This document shows, in pieces, positions 9,161 through 18,012 of a stretch of 64,000 bases of DNA. Position 1 is the first letter of the stretch. Every line of letters starts with the position of its first letter. Source of the DNA: Salinicoccus roseus (GTDB lineage: Bacteria; Bacillota; Bacilli; Staphylococcales; Salinicoccaceae); the NCBI RefSeq assembly GCF_003814515.1, contig NZ_RKQJ01000001.1:1302001-1366000 (forward strand), written 5' to 3'. Under the pieces are notes generated by a model, which made no database searches, was not told the DNA's origin, and saw nothing but the letters and a program-made list of their open reading frames with translations. The position numbers and the translations under genes are program-made.

Positions 9161-9643
9161 ATGTCGGAATTCACTCATTTCAACCCGGAGGGCAGAGCCC
9201 GCATGGTCGATGTATCAGATAAAGAAGTGACGACCCGTACAGCCGCCGCCAGAAGCATCCTCGGCGTAACCGAGGAAATCCATCAGGCAATTACCGGCGG
9301 CAAGGTAAAAAAGGGGGATGTCCTGTCAGTGGCACAGGTTGCAGGCATCATGGCAGCGAAGAACACACATCAGATCATCCCGATGTGCCATCCGCTCCCC
9401 CTTTCCGGCGTCGATATATCGTTCCATTGGGATCTTGAGGACGGCCATTTCCTTCATATCGAGGCGACGGTCAAAACGACCGGCCGGACAGGCGTGGAGA
9501 TGGAGGCCTTGACCGCAGCCAGTGCCGCCGCCCTCACCGTCTATGATATGTGCAAAGCCATCGACAAGGGCATGGTCATCCATGAGACGGCGCTCCTGTC
9601 AAAAACCGGAGGAAAGTCCGGAGACTACCATATCAACAAATAA
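9161..9643 (+). CDS. moaC: cyclic pyranopterin monophosphate synthase MoaC
   Basis: 160 residues: [15 protein letters not shown] at the start, [12 protein letters not shown] and the C-terminal KTGGKSGDY are MoaC signatures. It converts 3',8-cyclo-GTP to cyclic pyranopterin monophosphate. ATG at 9161 follows AAAGGAAG by 7 bases; the frame is open far upstream but that is shadow of moeA. It is the only plus-strand gene of the cofactor block, divergent from moeA and convergent with moaB. A TATACT box stands at 9130-9135. Confidence 0.95.
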   Translation: MSEFTHFNPEGRARMVDVSDKEVTTRTAAARSILGVTEEIHQAITGGKVKKGDVLSVAQVAGIMAAKNTHQIIPMCHPLPLSGVDISFHWDLEDGHFLHIEATVKTTGRTGVEMEALTAASAAALTVYDMCKAIDKGMVIHETALLSKTGGKSGDYHINK

Positions 9644-9674
9644 GGCGTGCCCGCGGGCACGCCTTATTTGTTGA
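9633..9674. terminator. 42-bp perfect palindrome, bidirectional terminator shared by moaC and moaB
   Basis: The 21-base arm TCAACAAATAAGGCGTGCCC plus G is followed without any loop base by its exact reverse complement. The palindrome includes the last codons and TAA stops of both convergent genes, so both proteins end in Asn-Lys. GC-rich core with flanking T run on each strand fits a terminator working in both directions. Confidence 0.85.
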
Positions 9675-10164
9675 GTTCATGTACAAAGTGGTTCAGCTCA
9701 GGCACGATCAGCCGCTCCATGCCAAGCGTCACCGCTCCTGTGGAGCCGGGCAGTGCAAAGATGACTGTCCGCCCCATCGTCCCGGCCACAGCCCGCGAGA
9801 GGATGCTCCGTGACCCGATATCTTCAGTGAAGCTCAGCATCCTGAAGATCTCACCAAACCCTTCGATTTCCTTGTCGAACAACGGACGCAGCGCTTCGAT
9901 CGTCACATCCCGATGGGCGATGCCCGTGCCCCCGGTCGTGATGACGGCATCCAGTCCACTATCGACCATATGCTCGATGGCCTCTGTGATTTCAAGGGCG
10001 TCGTCCTTTACGATCATGTAGTCGCCCTCCCCAATGACAGCATTCAGCGTCTCCAGATGCTGAATGACCTTTCGTCCGCCTTTGTCGGTATCCTTCGTCC
10101 GCGTATCACTGATGGTGATGACGCCCACTTTGATGTCCCGATCGATTCTGCCGATGATGCTCAT
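9664..10164 (-). CDS. moaB: MoaB/Mog family molybdopterin adenylyltransferase
   Basis: 166 residues with VGVITISDTRT, VITTGGTGIAHRDVT and FALPGSTGAV, the MoaB/MogA molybdopterin-binding fold. It adenylates molybdopterin before MoeA inserts molybdenum. ATG at 10164 follows GGAGG by 7 bases and is better than an upstream in-frame start. It follows moeB by 10 bases on the same strand and so is probably co-transcribed with narT and moeB. Confidence 0.92.
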   Translation of the reverse strand: MSIIGRIDRDIKVGVITISDTRTKDTDKGGRKVIQHLETLNAVIGEGDYMIVKDDALEITEAIEHMVDSGLDAVITTGGTGIAHRDVTIEALRPLFDKEIEGFGEIFRMLSFTEDIGSRSILSRAVAGTMGRTVIFALPGSTGAVTLGMERLIVPELNHFVHELNK

Positions 10165-10174
10165 AGATATCCTC

Positions 10175-11176
10175 CTAGCCAAACAGTTGGTTGACGAGTG
10201 TTTTCGCCTTGTTCATTTCATCCAGTCCATGAATCAAGAGCCGCCCATTCCTGAAACATACGAACCGGTAGCCGTCATACTGGAATTCCTGGAAATACGG
10301 AGTCCGGTTCACCTTCGTGCCAAGACGGCCTACCGCATGATCCACCGCTGCTTCGGTGATCCGGTCATCCATCACCTGGACCGTATCCCTCCCGCACAGG
10401 CGCATCGCCACATCAGCCTTCATATCAAGGGCCGGGTAGGTCGGGGCTTCCCCGCATGTTTCGCAGGATGCCTCCTTCATACCGTCGATGCGGTATTTCA
10501 TATGATCCATATCCCATACATTCCCGATACGCATGTAGAATGGCGCTTCGTACTGTTCCGTCAATATCTTCAGCGCTGTGGTGACCTGTTCGGCCACTGC
10601 CATCTGGACAGCCGGCGCGATGATGCCGGCTGTATCGCATGTCAATGTGGTCGTCGGCAGCACCGGCACGAGGCAGCGGTAGCAGGGCGTCGCCCCCGGG
10701 ACGAAACCGCAGCTGCTGTAGGAAGCCTCCACACATGCCGCGTACACCCATGGCTTGCCGTACTTGTAGGCCACATCATTGATCAGAAGGCGTGTATCGA
10801 AATTATCGGTGCCATCCAGAAGAAGATCCGCCTCCTCTGCGAGATCTTCAAGCAGCGGCCCGTCACAATGTGCGATGTGGGCGTCGATTTCAAGATCCGG
10901 ACGTATTTCCAGCAGCCTTTCCTTGGCTGCAATCACTTTCGGTTTCTTCTCGTCTGCATCCTTTTCCGTGTACAGCGTCTGGCGCTGCAGGTTGGAGTAC
11001 TCCACATAATCACGGTCGATCAGTATGAGCTTCCCTACCCCGGCACGTGCCAGCAATTCACCCGAAAGAGAACCAAGCGCCCCGGTCCCGACGATGAGTA
11101 CCGTACGGGACGCGATGAGGCGCTGTCCTTCCACTCCTATTTTATTGTATAGCATCTGTCTCGAATAACGTTCCAT
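10175..11176 (-). CDS. moeB: ThiF/MoeB-type adenylyltransferase for MoaD
   Basis: 333 residues. The N-terminal E1-like Rossmann fold shows VLIVGTGALGS, the Arg-containing loop DRDYVEYSNLQRQ, and LLDGTDNFDTR; two Cys pairs (CYRC and CETC) probably bind zinc. The C-terminal about 80 residues carry no recognisable rhodanese active Cys motif. MoeB activates the MoaD C-terminus. ATG at 11176 (MERYSRQ) fits the family. The narT stop overlaps the region just before it. A role in thiamine sulfur transfer (ThiF) is the alternative, but the setting favours molybdenum cofactor. Confidence 0.88.
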   Translation of the reverse strand: MERYSRQMLYNKIGVEGQRLIASRTVLIVGTGALGSLSGELLARAGVGKLILIDRDYVEYSNLQRQTLYTEKDADEKKPKVIAAKERLLEIRPDLEIDAHIAHCDGPLLEDLAEEADLLLDGTDNFDTRLLINDVAYKYGKPWVYAACVEASYSSCGFVPGATPCYRCLVPVLPTTTLTCDTAGIIAPAVQMAVAEQVTTALKILTEQYEAPFYMRIGNVWDMDHMKYRIDGMKEASCETCGEAPTYPALDMKADVAMRLCGRDTVQVMDDRITEAAVDHAVGRLGTKVNRTPYFQEFQYDGYRFVCFRNGRLLIHGLDEMNKAKTLVNQLFG

Positions 11177-11186
11177 ATTATCACTC

Positions 11187-12365
11187 TCATGCCAGTTCAT
11201 TTTTCTTAAGATTACTATTCATGTAGAACATTGTAAACAAGGCGATGATACAGAATACGGCCAGGAGTATGAACCCGAGCGCATAGCTCCCTGTTAGATT
11301 ATGCGTCTGGTCGATGACTATCGGCGGGAAGAAGCCTCCAAGTCCGCCCATCATGGCAACAAATCCGTTGCTGATGCCCGCCTGTTTGGAGAAGTATGTC
11401 GGAACGAATTTGAATACGAGACCGTTCCCGATTCCTGCACATACTGCAGCCAGCAGGCTGCCCACTGTAAACAGGAAGATGAAGTTGTACGTGAAGGCCA
11501 GAAGCAGCCCGGAAATTGCCAGTCCAACAAAAGTGATAATCAGGGCATGCAGTGCATTGAACTTGTCGCCGATCATCCCGCCCACCGGCCTGAGCAGTGT
11601 CGCTATAATGATGAATACCGCTGTCCTGACACCTGCATCAAGCGTGGTCAGACCAAACAGTTCCTCATTTGTAAGGAAGCTCGGCAGGAAGAGGCCGAAC
11701 GCGACGAATGCACCAAATGTGATGAAGTACCACAGGTTGAAGAAGTAGAACTTGTAGTCCCTGATGACTTCCTTGAACTGTTTCGCAAGCGGAAGGTTCA
11801 CCTTCTTCTCCTGCTTGTCTCCAAATATAAATTGCAGGATGGCGAAAAGTGCAAGTACTACAAGATAGGTCTGTACTGCTGCCTGCCAGCCGCCGAAGGC
11901 GAGTGCCAATGCAGGTGCCCCGAAGCTCGTCACCGCAGTACCGATGTTGCCCATTCCATATACACCGTTTACGAAACCATGCTTCTCTTTTGGATAGTAT
12001 TTAGGAAGACTTGTAACACCAATACTGAATGTTGCACCACCGATACCTAGGAATACGGCTGCGATCATAAGATCCGTTACAGTGCTTGCAATACTCAGAT
12101 AGAATACGGGAATCAGCAGGAATATGAAACTGAATAGGAATACTGTGCGCGCGCCTGTCTTATTTGCGAATATACCGAAAGGTATGCGCAATACGGAGCC
12201 AAGTATTACCGGCAGCGCAACGATGAGCGCCTGCTGTTCTGCAGCTTCCGGTATATCCTTTACAATTTCGGGGAATAGCGGCGCCAGCAGTGTCCATACC
12301 ATGAATCCAGCGAGCAGGCTGAATGTATGGAGGATAAGCTGTTTTTTACCCATTTTTTCATTCAT
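11187..12365 (-). CDS. narT: nitrate/nitrite transporter NarT (NarK family, MFS)
   Basis: 392 residues with about 12 hydrophobic segments and the NarK-type segments GNIGTAVTSFGAPALA and GFVAMMGGLGGFFPP. In staphylococci NarT imports nitrate and exports nitrite. ATG at 12365 follows GAGG by 9 bases. Upstream lie an NreC-type palindrome (12444-12456) and TATAAT boxes at 12418-12413 and 12405-12400, so nitrate and oxygen control by NreBC is likely. It heads narT-moeB-moaB. Confidence 0.92.
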   Translation of the reverse strand: MNEKMGKKQLILHTFSLLAGFMVWTLLAPLFPEIVKDIPEAAEQQALIVALPVILGSVLRIPFGIFANKTGARTVFLFSFIFLLIPVFYLSIASTVTDLMIAAVFLGIGGATFSIGVTSLPKYYPKEKHGFVNGVYGMGNIGTAVTSFGAPALALAFGGWQAAVQTYLVVLALFAILQFIFGDKQEKKVNLPLAKQFKEVIRDYKFYFFNLWYFITFGAFVAFGLFLPSFLTNEELFGLTTLDAGVRTAVFIIIATLLRPVGGMIGDKFNALHALIITFVGLAISGLLLAFTYNFIFLFTVGSLLAAVCAGIGNGLVFKFVPTYFSKQAGISNGFVAMMGGLGGFFPPIVIDQTHNLTGSYALGFILLAVFCIIALFTMFYMNSNLKKNELA

Positions 12366-12443
12366 ACGGACTAACCTCACTTACTTTAGATTGTGATTTA
12401 TTATACAAATGTATTATATAATCTGTTGGCAATCTCTGTAAGA

Positions 12444-12456
12444 AGGGAAAACCCTA
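12444..12456 (-). promoter_or_regulatory. NreC-type binding palindrome upstream of narT
   Basis: On the minus strand TAGGGTTTTCCCT matches 9 of 10 fixed positions of the NreC palindrome described in Staphylococcus carnosus (T[A/G]GGG-N4-CCC[C/T]A, from memory). It lies roughly 40-55 bases upstream of the candidate transcription start of narT. Confidence 0.7.
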
Positions 12457-12475
12457 CATTTGGGCAGCGGGGTCC

Positions 12476-13009
12476 CTATTCGGTAATCAGGGTGTTCACC
12501 TGCTCCAGAAGCACTTCTTCGTCGACTTCCTTGAGCACTTTATCGGCCATCGTAAACAGCACGGACTCCTCTTTCACCATATGTACCATCAGCACTTCGT
12601 ATGCTTCCATGACATCCTTTACCATTTCATTCATGCTGTCGAGCGACATTTCATTCATATCGTGCATCGAATGATGGAAGAAGTGTTGGATATAGGCATC
12701 GATCTCCTGATGCTCTTCCTCTATTGAGAGGATCGGTCCCTGCTCCAGTCCGATGTAGGCACCGAGCATCGGGAAGAAATACTGCTCCTCCTTTGCCTGA
12801 TGACGCTTCAGGGGCTTCTCGAACGCCGTCAGCTTCTCCCTCAGATCCTTTATGACCATGAGTCCTTCGAGGCGGCTTTTGACATCATCGTTTTCAAATT
12901 TGAGCACCAGCTGGAACCATTCATTCATCAGATATTTCAGGTACCTGTGCTCATTCTCCAATACACGCAATGCTTTTACTTTAAATTGAAACTGTTCCTG
13001 CTCTACCAT
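12476..13009 (-). CDS. hemerythrin-like HHE-domain protein in the nitrate locus
   Basis: 177 residues of helical sequence with spaced metal ligands: HRYLKYL near 20, HQAKEEQYFFP near 90, EEHQEID and HFFHH near 115, and HMVKEESVLF near 150. This is a hemerythrin (HHE) diiron four-helix domain. Start: ATG at 13009 is 6 bases after AGGTG; a GTG at 13018 is possible. It is placed between nreC (gap 15 bases) and narT, where characterised staphylococcal loci go straight from nreC to narT. An oxygen or nitric oxide sensing or detoxifying role in nitrate respiration is inferred from fold and place. Confidence 0.85.
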   Translation of the reverse strand: MVEQEQFQFKVKALRVLENEHRYLKYLMNEWFQLVLKFENDDVKSRLEGLMVIKDLREKLTAFEKPLKRHQAKEEQYFFPMLGAYIGLEQGPILSIEEEHQEIDAYIQHFFHHSMHDMNEMSLDSMNEMVKDVMEAYEVLMVHMVKEESVLFTMADKVLKEVDEEVLLEQVNTLITE

Positions 13010-13024
13010 TCCATTCACCTACAT

Positions 13025-13675
13025 TCAAAAATCTATCAACTTTTTCTTCATGGCATATTCTACAAGTTCAGGGCGTGTGGAGAGGCTCAGTTTCTCCATG
13101 ATCCTTGCTTTATGCGCTTCCACCGTCTTGACTGAAACGAACAGCATTTCTGCTATATCCTTATTGCCGTAGCCTTTAGCGACCAGCGGTAGGATTTCCA
13201 GCTCCCGCTTCGTAAGGATGCTGAAGGGTTCTCCCAATTTCTCCGGGAACTCTTCATCATTCAGAAGCTTTTCCATGTTCTCATCCATAAGGACCGGGTC
13301 GATATACCTTTCCCCATCGTGGACTTTCCTGATTGCCTTGATCAGTTCCTCATCTGGAGAGTTCTTAAGAATATACCCCTTTGCCCCGCTCCTGAATGTG
13401 TGCGTAATATATTCCTCATCGTCATACATCGTCAGAATAAGTATCTTTATACCAGGAAATGCATCATGGATGCGGCTGGCAGCAAAAAGGCCGGACTCTC
13501 CTGGAGGCATGCTGAGATCCATCAGGAGCACATCCGGCCCGAGTTCCTTCACCTTTTCGAAAGCCTGTCTGCCGTCAGCTGCCGTGCCGACCACTTCCAT
13601 ATCCGGCTGATAGTTGATCAGCATGCTGAAGCCTGTGCGGACTACTGCATGGTCATCAGCAATGACAATTTTCAT
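13025..13675 (-). CDS. nreC: response regulator NreC
   Basis: 216 residues: receiver domain with Asp53 ([13 protein letters not shown]) as phosphate acceptor and acidic pocket at IADDHA, then a LuxR-type helix-turn-helix ([23 protein letters not shown]) in the C-terminal third. NreC phosphorylated by NreB activates nitrate and nitrite reductase genes under anoxia. It follows nreB by 11 bases. Confidence 0.94.
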   Translation of the reverse strand: MKIVIADDHAVVRTGFSMLINYQPDMEVVGTAADGRQAFEKVKELGPDVLLMDLSMPPGESGLFAASRIHDAFPGIKILILTMYDDEEYITHTFRSGAKGYILKNSPDEELIKAIRKVHDGERYIDPVLMDENMEKLLNDEEFPEKLGEPFSILTKRELEILPLVAKGYGNKDIAEMLFVSVKTVEAHKARIMEKLSLSTRPELVEYAMKKKLIDF

Positions 13676-13686
13676 GCTATCTCCTC

Positions 13687-14718
13687 CTATACTGGAATGG
13701 AACCGAAGACTCTGGTGCCTTTTCCGGGCATGCTGTCGACGCTGACAGTGCCGCCCACGCTGCTGGCCCTTTCCGACATGCCGAAGAGGCCGAGACCTGT
13801 ACCAATCGGAGTGTCCCCGGTCCGGAAGCCCAGGCCGGAATCTTCAATTTCGAAATGGACATGTGGGCCTGTTCCGTCATCCATTTCCTCAAGCCTTACA
13901 TTGACCGTATCCACTTCAGCATATTTGGCAGCATTGAATATCGCTTCCTGGATGATCCGGTAGAGCACCGTCTCCACTTCCGGATTGAAGCGCTTCCGCT
14001 GGATGTCGAGCGTGCAGTCCACAGTGATTCCATACTGCTTTTCGATCCATTTGAAATGTGTCTTGAGCGCTGCTTCTATACCCAGGTCGTCGAGGCTCGC
14101 CGGACGCAGTTCTACGGAGATGTTCCTGACATAATCGAGCAGCCGGCTCAGGGAATCCTCCGACTTCATCATCTTTTCGTTCAGTTCATCACGGTCATCG
14201 ATATACTTGAAGAGCCGCATCTCCAGAAGCACATTGAGCAACTCCTGGGTGACGCCGTCATGCAGATCCCTCGATATGCGCTTCCGCTCACCTTCCTGTG
14301 CATGGATGATGCGCTGCGTCAGCCTCTTCTGGTGCTCGATCTCCTGCGTCCTGAGCTGCTCGGACAATGGATTCAGCGTGAACACACTGATGTCGTTTTC
14401 CGGGTCGATGCGCTGGAAGTTGGCGATGAAGGGTACAACATCGCCCTCCCTCGTGCGCATATATACTTGGAAGGTCACCTTTTCATCGACATGCAGATAG
14501 CAGTTGTTGCACTCCACACGCCCCCCGGCAGCATACATGCCCTGGCAATGTGTGCATATATGCTGAAATTGGCTTTTGTCATAGTTGGTATCATCCAGTG
14601 TGGCTGCGGCATGGGCATTCATATATACGATTTCTCCATCATTGTTGACGAACAGTATCATTTCTTTTGACTGGTGGAACATTGCTTCAAGCAAATTGAC
14701 CAGGCTTGTATTATTCAT
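13687..14718 (-). CDS. nreB: oxygen-sensing histidine kinase NreB
   Basis: 343 residues, cytoplasmic with no membrane segment. The N-terminal PAS domain holds Cys55, Cys58, Cys70 and Cys73 in the spacing (CxxC, 11 residues, CxxC) of the oxygen-labile 4Fe-4S cluster of S. carnosus NreB. The HisKA_3 motif [12 protein letters not shown] gives His153 as the phosphorylation site, followed by a HATPase domain with DSGLGF and GTGLGLFGM. Without oxygen the cluster persists and the kinase phosphorylates NreC. Its start overlaps the end of nreA by 8 bases. Confidence 0.95.
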   Translation of the reverse strand: MNNTSLVNLLEAMFHQSKEMILFVNNDGEIVYMNAHAAATLDDTNYDKSQFQHICTHCQGMYAAGGRVECNNCYLHVDEKVTFQVYMRTREGDVVPFIANFQRIDPENDISVFTLNPLSEQLRTQEIEHQKRLTQRIIHAQEGERKRISRDLHDGVTQELLNVLLEMRLFKYIDDRDELNEKMMKSEDSLSRLLDYVRNISVELRPASLDDLGIEAALKTHFKWIEKQYGITVDCTLDIQRKRFNPEVETVLYRIIQEAIFNAAKYAEVDTVNVRLEEMDDGTGPHVHFEIEDSGLGFRTGDTPIGTGLGLFGMSERASSVGGTVSVDSMPGKGTRVFGSIPV

Positions 14719-15172
14719 TAACCATCAGCTCTTTCAATATTTGTTGTCTGAGGGTCGTTTCTACATACTGTTTGATTGCTTTATACTCTGTGTCGGTAAA
14801 CGCCCTTTCCCTTCTATTACCCATCAGCAGAATGCCTATAACCTCTTCATCGTCGTTCCATATCGGAAAGGCGATGAAGCTTTTCAGATGCTCCATCCTG
14901 AGTATGGGATAGCGGAAAAGGCTCATCGCTATCTCCGTTTCTGATATATCCTGGACAACCATCGTCTTGCCGCTCTTCATGACCGCCCCGGGCACACCTC
15001 TGCCGGTGGGGAGCGCAATTTTCCTCCACCTGGAATTAGTGCTCCCCACATTATACTTCCATTTGACCGTATACTGGCCACGTCTGTTCTTCACATCCGT
15101 CAGCGCAACTATATTAAAATTGAATGTTTCCTTCATGTCCATCAGGACAGATTCTGTTTTCTCTACCATCAT
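14711..15172 (-). CDS. nreA: nitrate-sensing GAF protein NreA
   Basis: 153 residues forming one GAF domain; IALPTGRGVPGAVMKSG and FIAFPIWNDDEEVIGILLMGNR are GAF core segments. NreA binds nitrate and, when empty, inhibits NreB, so nreABC gives joint nitrate and oxygen control. ATG at 15172 follows GGAGG by 6 bases (a second ATG follows at once). It lies 48 bases after narI and overlaps nreB. Confidence 0.93.
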   Translation of the reverse strand: MMVEKTESVLMDMKETFNFNIVALTDVKNRRGQYTVKWKYNVGSTNSRWRKIALPTGRGVPGAVMKSGKTMVVQDISETEIAMSLFRYPILRMEHLKSFIAFPIWNDDEEVIGILLMGNRRERAFTDTEYKAIKQYVETTLRQQILKELMVNE

Positions 15173-15220
15173 ACTACTCCTCCATCTCAAGGAGATCCCC
15201 TCTGCCATGTTTTCCTTCTG

Positions 15221-15895
15221 CTATCTGTTCCTACGGTAGACGACATAGCTTCTGCCCAGATAGTTGAAAGGCAGGCTCCATGCGTGAACAAGACGTGTTG
15301 CAGGCCATAGTGCAAAAATCAGGAATCCGGTTAATACATGTATTTTAAAGGTCAATGGTACATCCGTCATCAGATTTGCATCAGGTGAAAAGATCAGCAG
15401 TCCCCGGAGCCAGACAGAAATCGAGGCCCGATAGTCGAAATCGGTCACCACCGCATTTGTTACGAGCGTTGCATACACGCCGATGAAAGTGATGAACAGC
15501 AACAGAAAGTTGACTGTGATATCCGATGCTGAACTCAACCTCCGTACCGATGTCTTCGTGATGCGGCGGAAGGTGAGGATGATCATGCCGAGGAGCATGA
15601 CGACACCGAAGAACCCACCGACATATACAGCCCCGATATGGTAGAGGTGTTCAGTCACACCGATTGCTTCCAGCCAACGCGCAGGAATAAGCAGCCCGAC
15701 CAGGTGGCCGAAGAAGACAGGAATGACTGAAAAGTGGAACAGGATGCTCCCGATCATGAGCTGCTTCTTCTCGATGAACTCGCTCGATTTGGCGGTCCAC
15801 CCAAATTGGTCAATCCTATACCGCCAGATGTGTCCGACTACGAAAACCGCGACACACAGGTATGGGAAAATCACCCATAGAAATTGGTCAATCAT
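15221..15895 (-). CDS. narI: respiratory nitrate reductase gamma subunit NarI (cytochrome b)
   Basis: 224 residues with five hydrophobic helices; His residues in VVGHIWRYR, FHFSVIPVFFGHLVG and FKIHVLTGFLIF fit the two haem b ligand pairs. NarI takes electrons from menaquinol at the membrane and passes them to NarH. ATG at 15895 (MIDQFLWVIFPYL) overlaps narJ by 8 bases; a longer open frame upstream is not needed. Confidence 0.93.
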   Translation of the reverse strand: MIDQFLWVIFPYLCVAVFVVGHIWRYRIDQFGWTAKSSEFIEKKQLMIGSILFHFSVIPVFFGHLVGLLIPARWLEAIGVTEHLYHIGAVYVGGFFGVVMLLGMIILTFRRITKTSVRRLSSASDITVNFLLLFITFIGVYATLVTNAVVTDFDYRASISVWLRGLLIFSPDANLMTDVPLTFKIHVLTGFLIFALWPATRLVHAWSLPFNYLGRSYVVYRRNR

Positions 15896-16466
15896 TTTCC
15901 ACGCCCTCTTTCTCCGACACTTCCACACATGCTTTGAACGTTTCCCTCAATCCTTTGATCAGATTGAAATATGGGCTTTTATTCTTTTCAAGCGCCTGGA
16001 TGATATGGTAGGTGCCGTCTTCAAGCACCATGATGAGCAGTGCCATGCTCTCCTTCGCCCGGTCATCCCCACGCCAGTCTGCGGCGTAGAGGAATTCGAG
16101 CATCAAAGGCAGGTAGTCGCTCAGTTCATTGTCCGGCATCTTCAAGCCGAACATTTCATAAAGTACCTTAAGCTTCGCGAGCATCTGCCCGCGCTCTTTC
16201 TGGTCTTCGAATTTGAAATACGTCATATAGAGATTCGTATGCTTGTCGAAATCGAATGTCTGAGTATAGACCTGCTGGATGTCATCCAGTCCTATTTCAT
16301 GCATATCCTCCCAATATTGCTGAACATAAGGGTAGGCGGGGTGGCTTTCCCAGAAAGCCCCCTCGAATTCCCTTGGGTGAAAATCCAGCTTTTCAGGATA
16401 TGTGAGCTGGTTGGCAAAAAAGCCGAATGATTCTTTGTATTCATATAATTTTTCGAGATTAATCAC
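15888..16466 (-). CDS. narJ: nitrate reductase assembly chaperone NarJ
   Basis: About 192 residues of TorD/NarJ helical type, with AYPYVQQYWEDM, YLPLMLEFLYAAD and a charged C-terminus. NarJ holds apo-NarGH while the cofactor is inserted. I prefer the GTG at 16466 (VINLEKLYEYKES), 8 bases after GGGGGA and overlapping the narH stop; an in-frame ATG at 16496 with GGAAG upstream is the alternative and would make the overlap 38 bases. Confidence 0.9.
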   Translation of the reverse strand: MINLEKLYEYKESFGFFANQLTYPEKLDFHPREFEGAFWESHPAYPYVQQYWEDMHEIGLDDIQQVYTQTFDFDKHTNLYMTYFKFEDQKERGQMLAKLKVLYEMFGLKMPDNELSDYLPLMLEFLYAADWRGDDRAKESMALLIMVLEDGTYHIIQALEKNKSPYFNLIKGLRETFKACVEVSEKEGVEND

Positions 16467-18012
16467 GCCATATTCCCCCGTAGAAGTTCTCTTCATAGAC
16501 TTCCTTACCAGATTTCGCTACTGACGCCTGAGCGAGGGATGGTCCACATCCGTCACAGTCCGATCCGCCGAAACCGAAGCCGCTGCTGCCCTGTGAACGG
16601 TATGGGTCTGCATACTGCTCCCTGTGGGAACTCGGTATGACGAAGCGGTCTTCGTACTTGGCGATCGCCAATAGGCGATACAGAGATTTTGTTACATTGG
16701 CATTCATGCCGACACGTTCCAATCTTGTTTCATCAAAGTCCTTGCCGCTTGAGATGGCCCTCATGTACTGTCTCATCATCGCCATCTTCTGGAGCGCTCC
16801 TTTAACCGGTTCCACATCGCCGGCAGTCAGCATGTTCGCCAGGTACTGCAGTGGAATCCGCATTTCTTCGATTGCCGGGAAGATTGCATCCGGATTCTTG
16901 ATGGAGTCCTTGCCCTCGAAGTAGTTCATGATCGGACTGAGCGGCGGGCAGTACCATACCATCGGCATCGTGCGGTACTCAGGGTGGAGCGGGAATGCAA
17001 GCTTGTATTCCACCGCCAGTTTGTATACCGGTGAACTTTGGGCTGCTTCGATCCAGTCTGCTGAGATGCCGTCGCGTTCCGCCTGCTCGATCACTTCAGG
17101 GTCATTCGGATCGAGGAAGAGGTCAAGCTGCGCTTCATACAATGCCTGCTCATCTTCAACGGACGCCGCTTCGAGTACGCGGTCTGCATCATAGAGCATG
17201 ACGCCGAGGTAGCGCATTCTGCCTGTACAAGTTTCTGAACATACAGTCGGCAGCCCCGCTTCTACACGCGGATAGCAGAATGTACATTTTTCAGCTTTGT
17301 TCGTCTTCCAGTTGAAGTACACCTTCTTGTATGGGCAGCCGGTCATGCAGTAGCGCCAGCCGCGGCAGGCTTCCTGGTCGACGAGTACGATGCCGTCCTC
17401 ATCACGCTTGTACATAGCACCTGAAGGGCAGCTTGCCACACAGCTCGGGTTCAGGCAGTGTTCACACAGTCGTGGCAGGTACATCATGAATGTCTGCTCG
17501 AAGTTGAATTTGATTTCCTCTTCGATCTTTTCGATGTTCGGGTCCTTTGGTCCTGTAATGTGGCCGCCGGCAAGGTCATCCTCCCAGTTCGGTCCCCATT
17601 CGAGGTCCATCTTTTCTCCGGAAACGACCGAGTGGGCCTTCGCTACAGGGCTGTGTTCACCCTCTTCTTTAGTGATGAGATCGTGGTAATTGTACGTCCA
17701 CGGCTCATAGTATTCTTTCATTTCAGGCATATCCGGGTTGTAGAAGATCTTCCCGAGCGCAATCTTTGAAAGTTTCGTGCCGCTTTTGAGTTCCAGACGG
17801 CCGTTCTTGAGTTTCCAGCCGCCTTTATAATGTTCCTGGTCTTCCCATCGTTTCGGGTAACCGATCCCCGGTTTCGTTTCTACGTTATTGAACCACATGT
17901 ATTCTGCACCCGGTCGGTTCGTCCATGTACTTTTGCACGTTACACTGCACGTATGACATCCAATGCACTTGTCCAGATTCATCACCATTGCTACTTGCGC
18001 TTTAATCTTCAA
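16459..18012 (-). CDS. narH: respiratory nitrate reductase beta subunit NarH
   Basis: 517 residues, normal NarH length. Four cysteine groups are seen: DKCIGCHTCSVTCKSTW near the start, CEHCLNPSCVASCPSG, CRGWRYCMTGCPYKK (Trp in place of one Cys, marking the 3Fe-4S cluster) and CTFCYPRVEAGLPTVCSETC. NarH relays electrons from NarI to NarG on the cytoplasmic side. Its start lies 11 bases inside the narG end. Confidence 0.96.
   Translation of the reverse strand: MKIKAQVAMVMNLDKCIGCHTCSVTCKSTWTNRPGAEYMWFNNVETKPGIGYPKRWEDQEHYKGGWKLKNGRLELKSGTKLSKIALGKIFYNPDMPEMKEYYEPWTYNYHDLITKEEGEHSPVAKAHSVVSGEKMDLEWGPNWEDDLAGGHITGPKDPNIEKIEEEIKFNFEQTFMMYLPRLCEHCLNPSCVASCPSGAMYKRDEDGIVLVDQEACRGWRYCMTGCPYKKVYFNWKTNKAEKCTFCYPRVEAGLPTVCSETCTGRMRYLGVMLYDADRVLEAASVEDEQALYEAQLDLFLDPNDPEVIEQAERDGISADWIEAAQSSPVYKLAVEYKLAFPLHPEYRTMPMVWYCPPLSPIMNYFEGKDSIKNPDAIFPAIEEMRIPLQYLANMLTAGDVEPVKGALQKMAMMRQYMRAISSGKDFDETRLERVGMNANVTKSLYRLLAIAKYEDRFVIPSSHREQYADPYRSQGSSGFGFGGSDCDGCGPSLAQASVAKSGKEVYEENFYGGIWRD

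Noticed and set aside
10064-11152. Plus-strand open frame of 362 codons opposite moeB
   Set aside because: Antisense to a gene with full MoeB motifs; no domain of its own.
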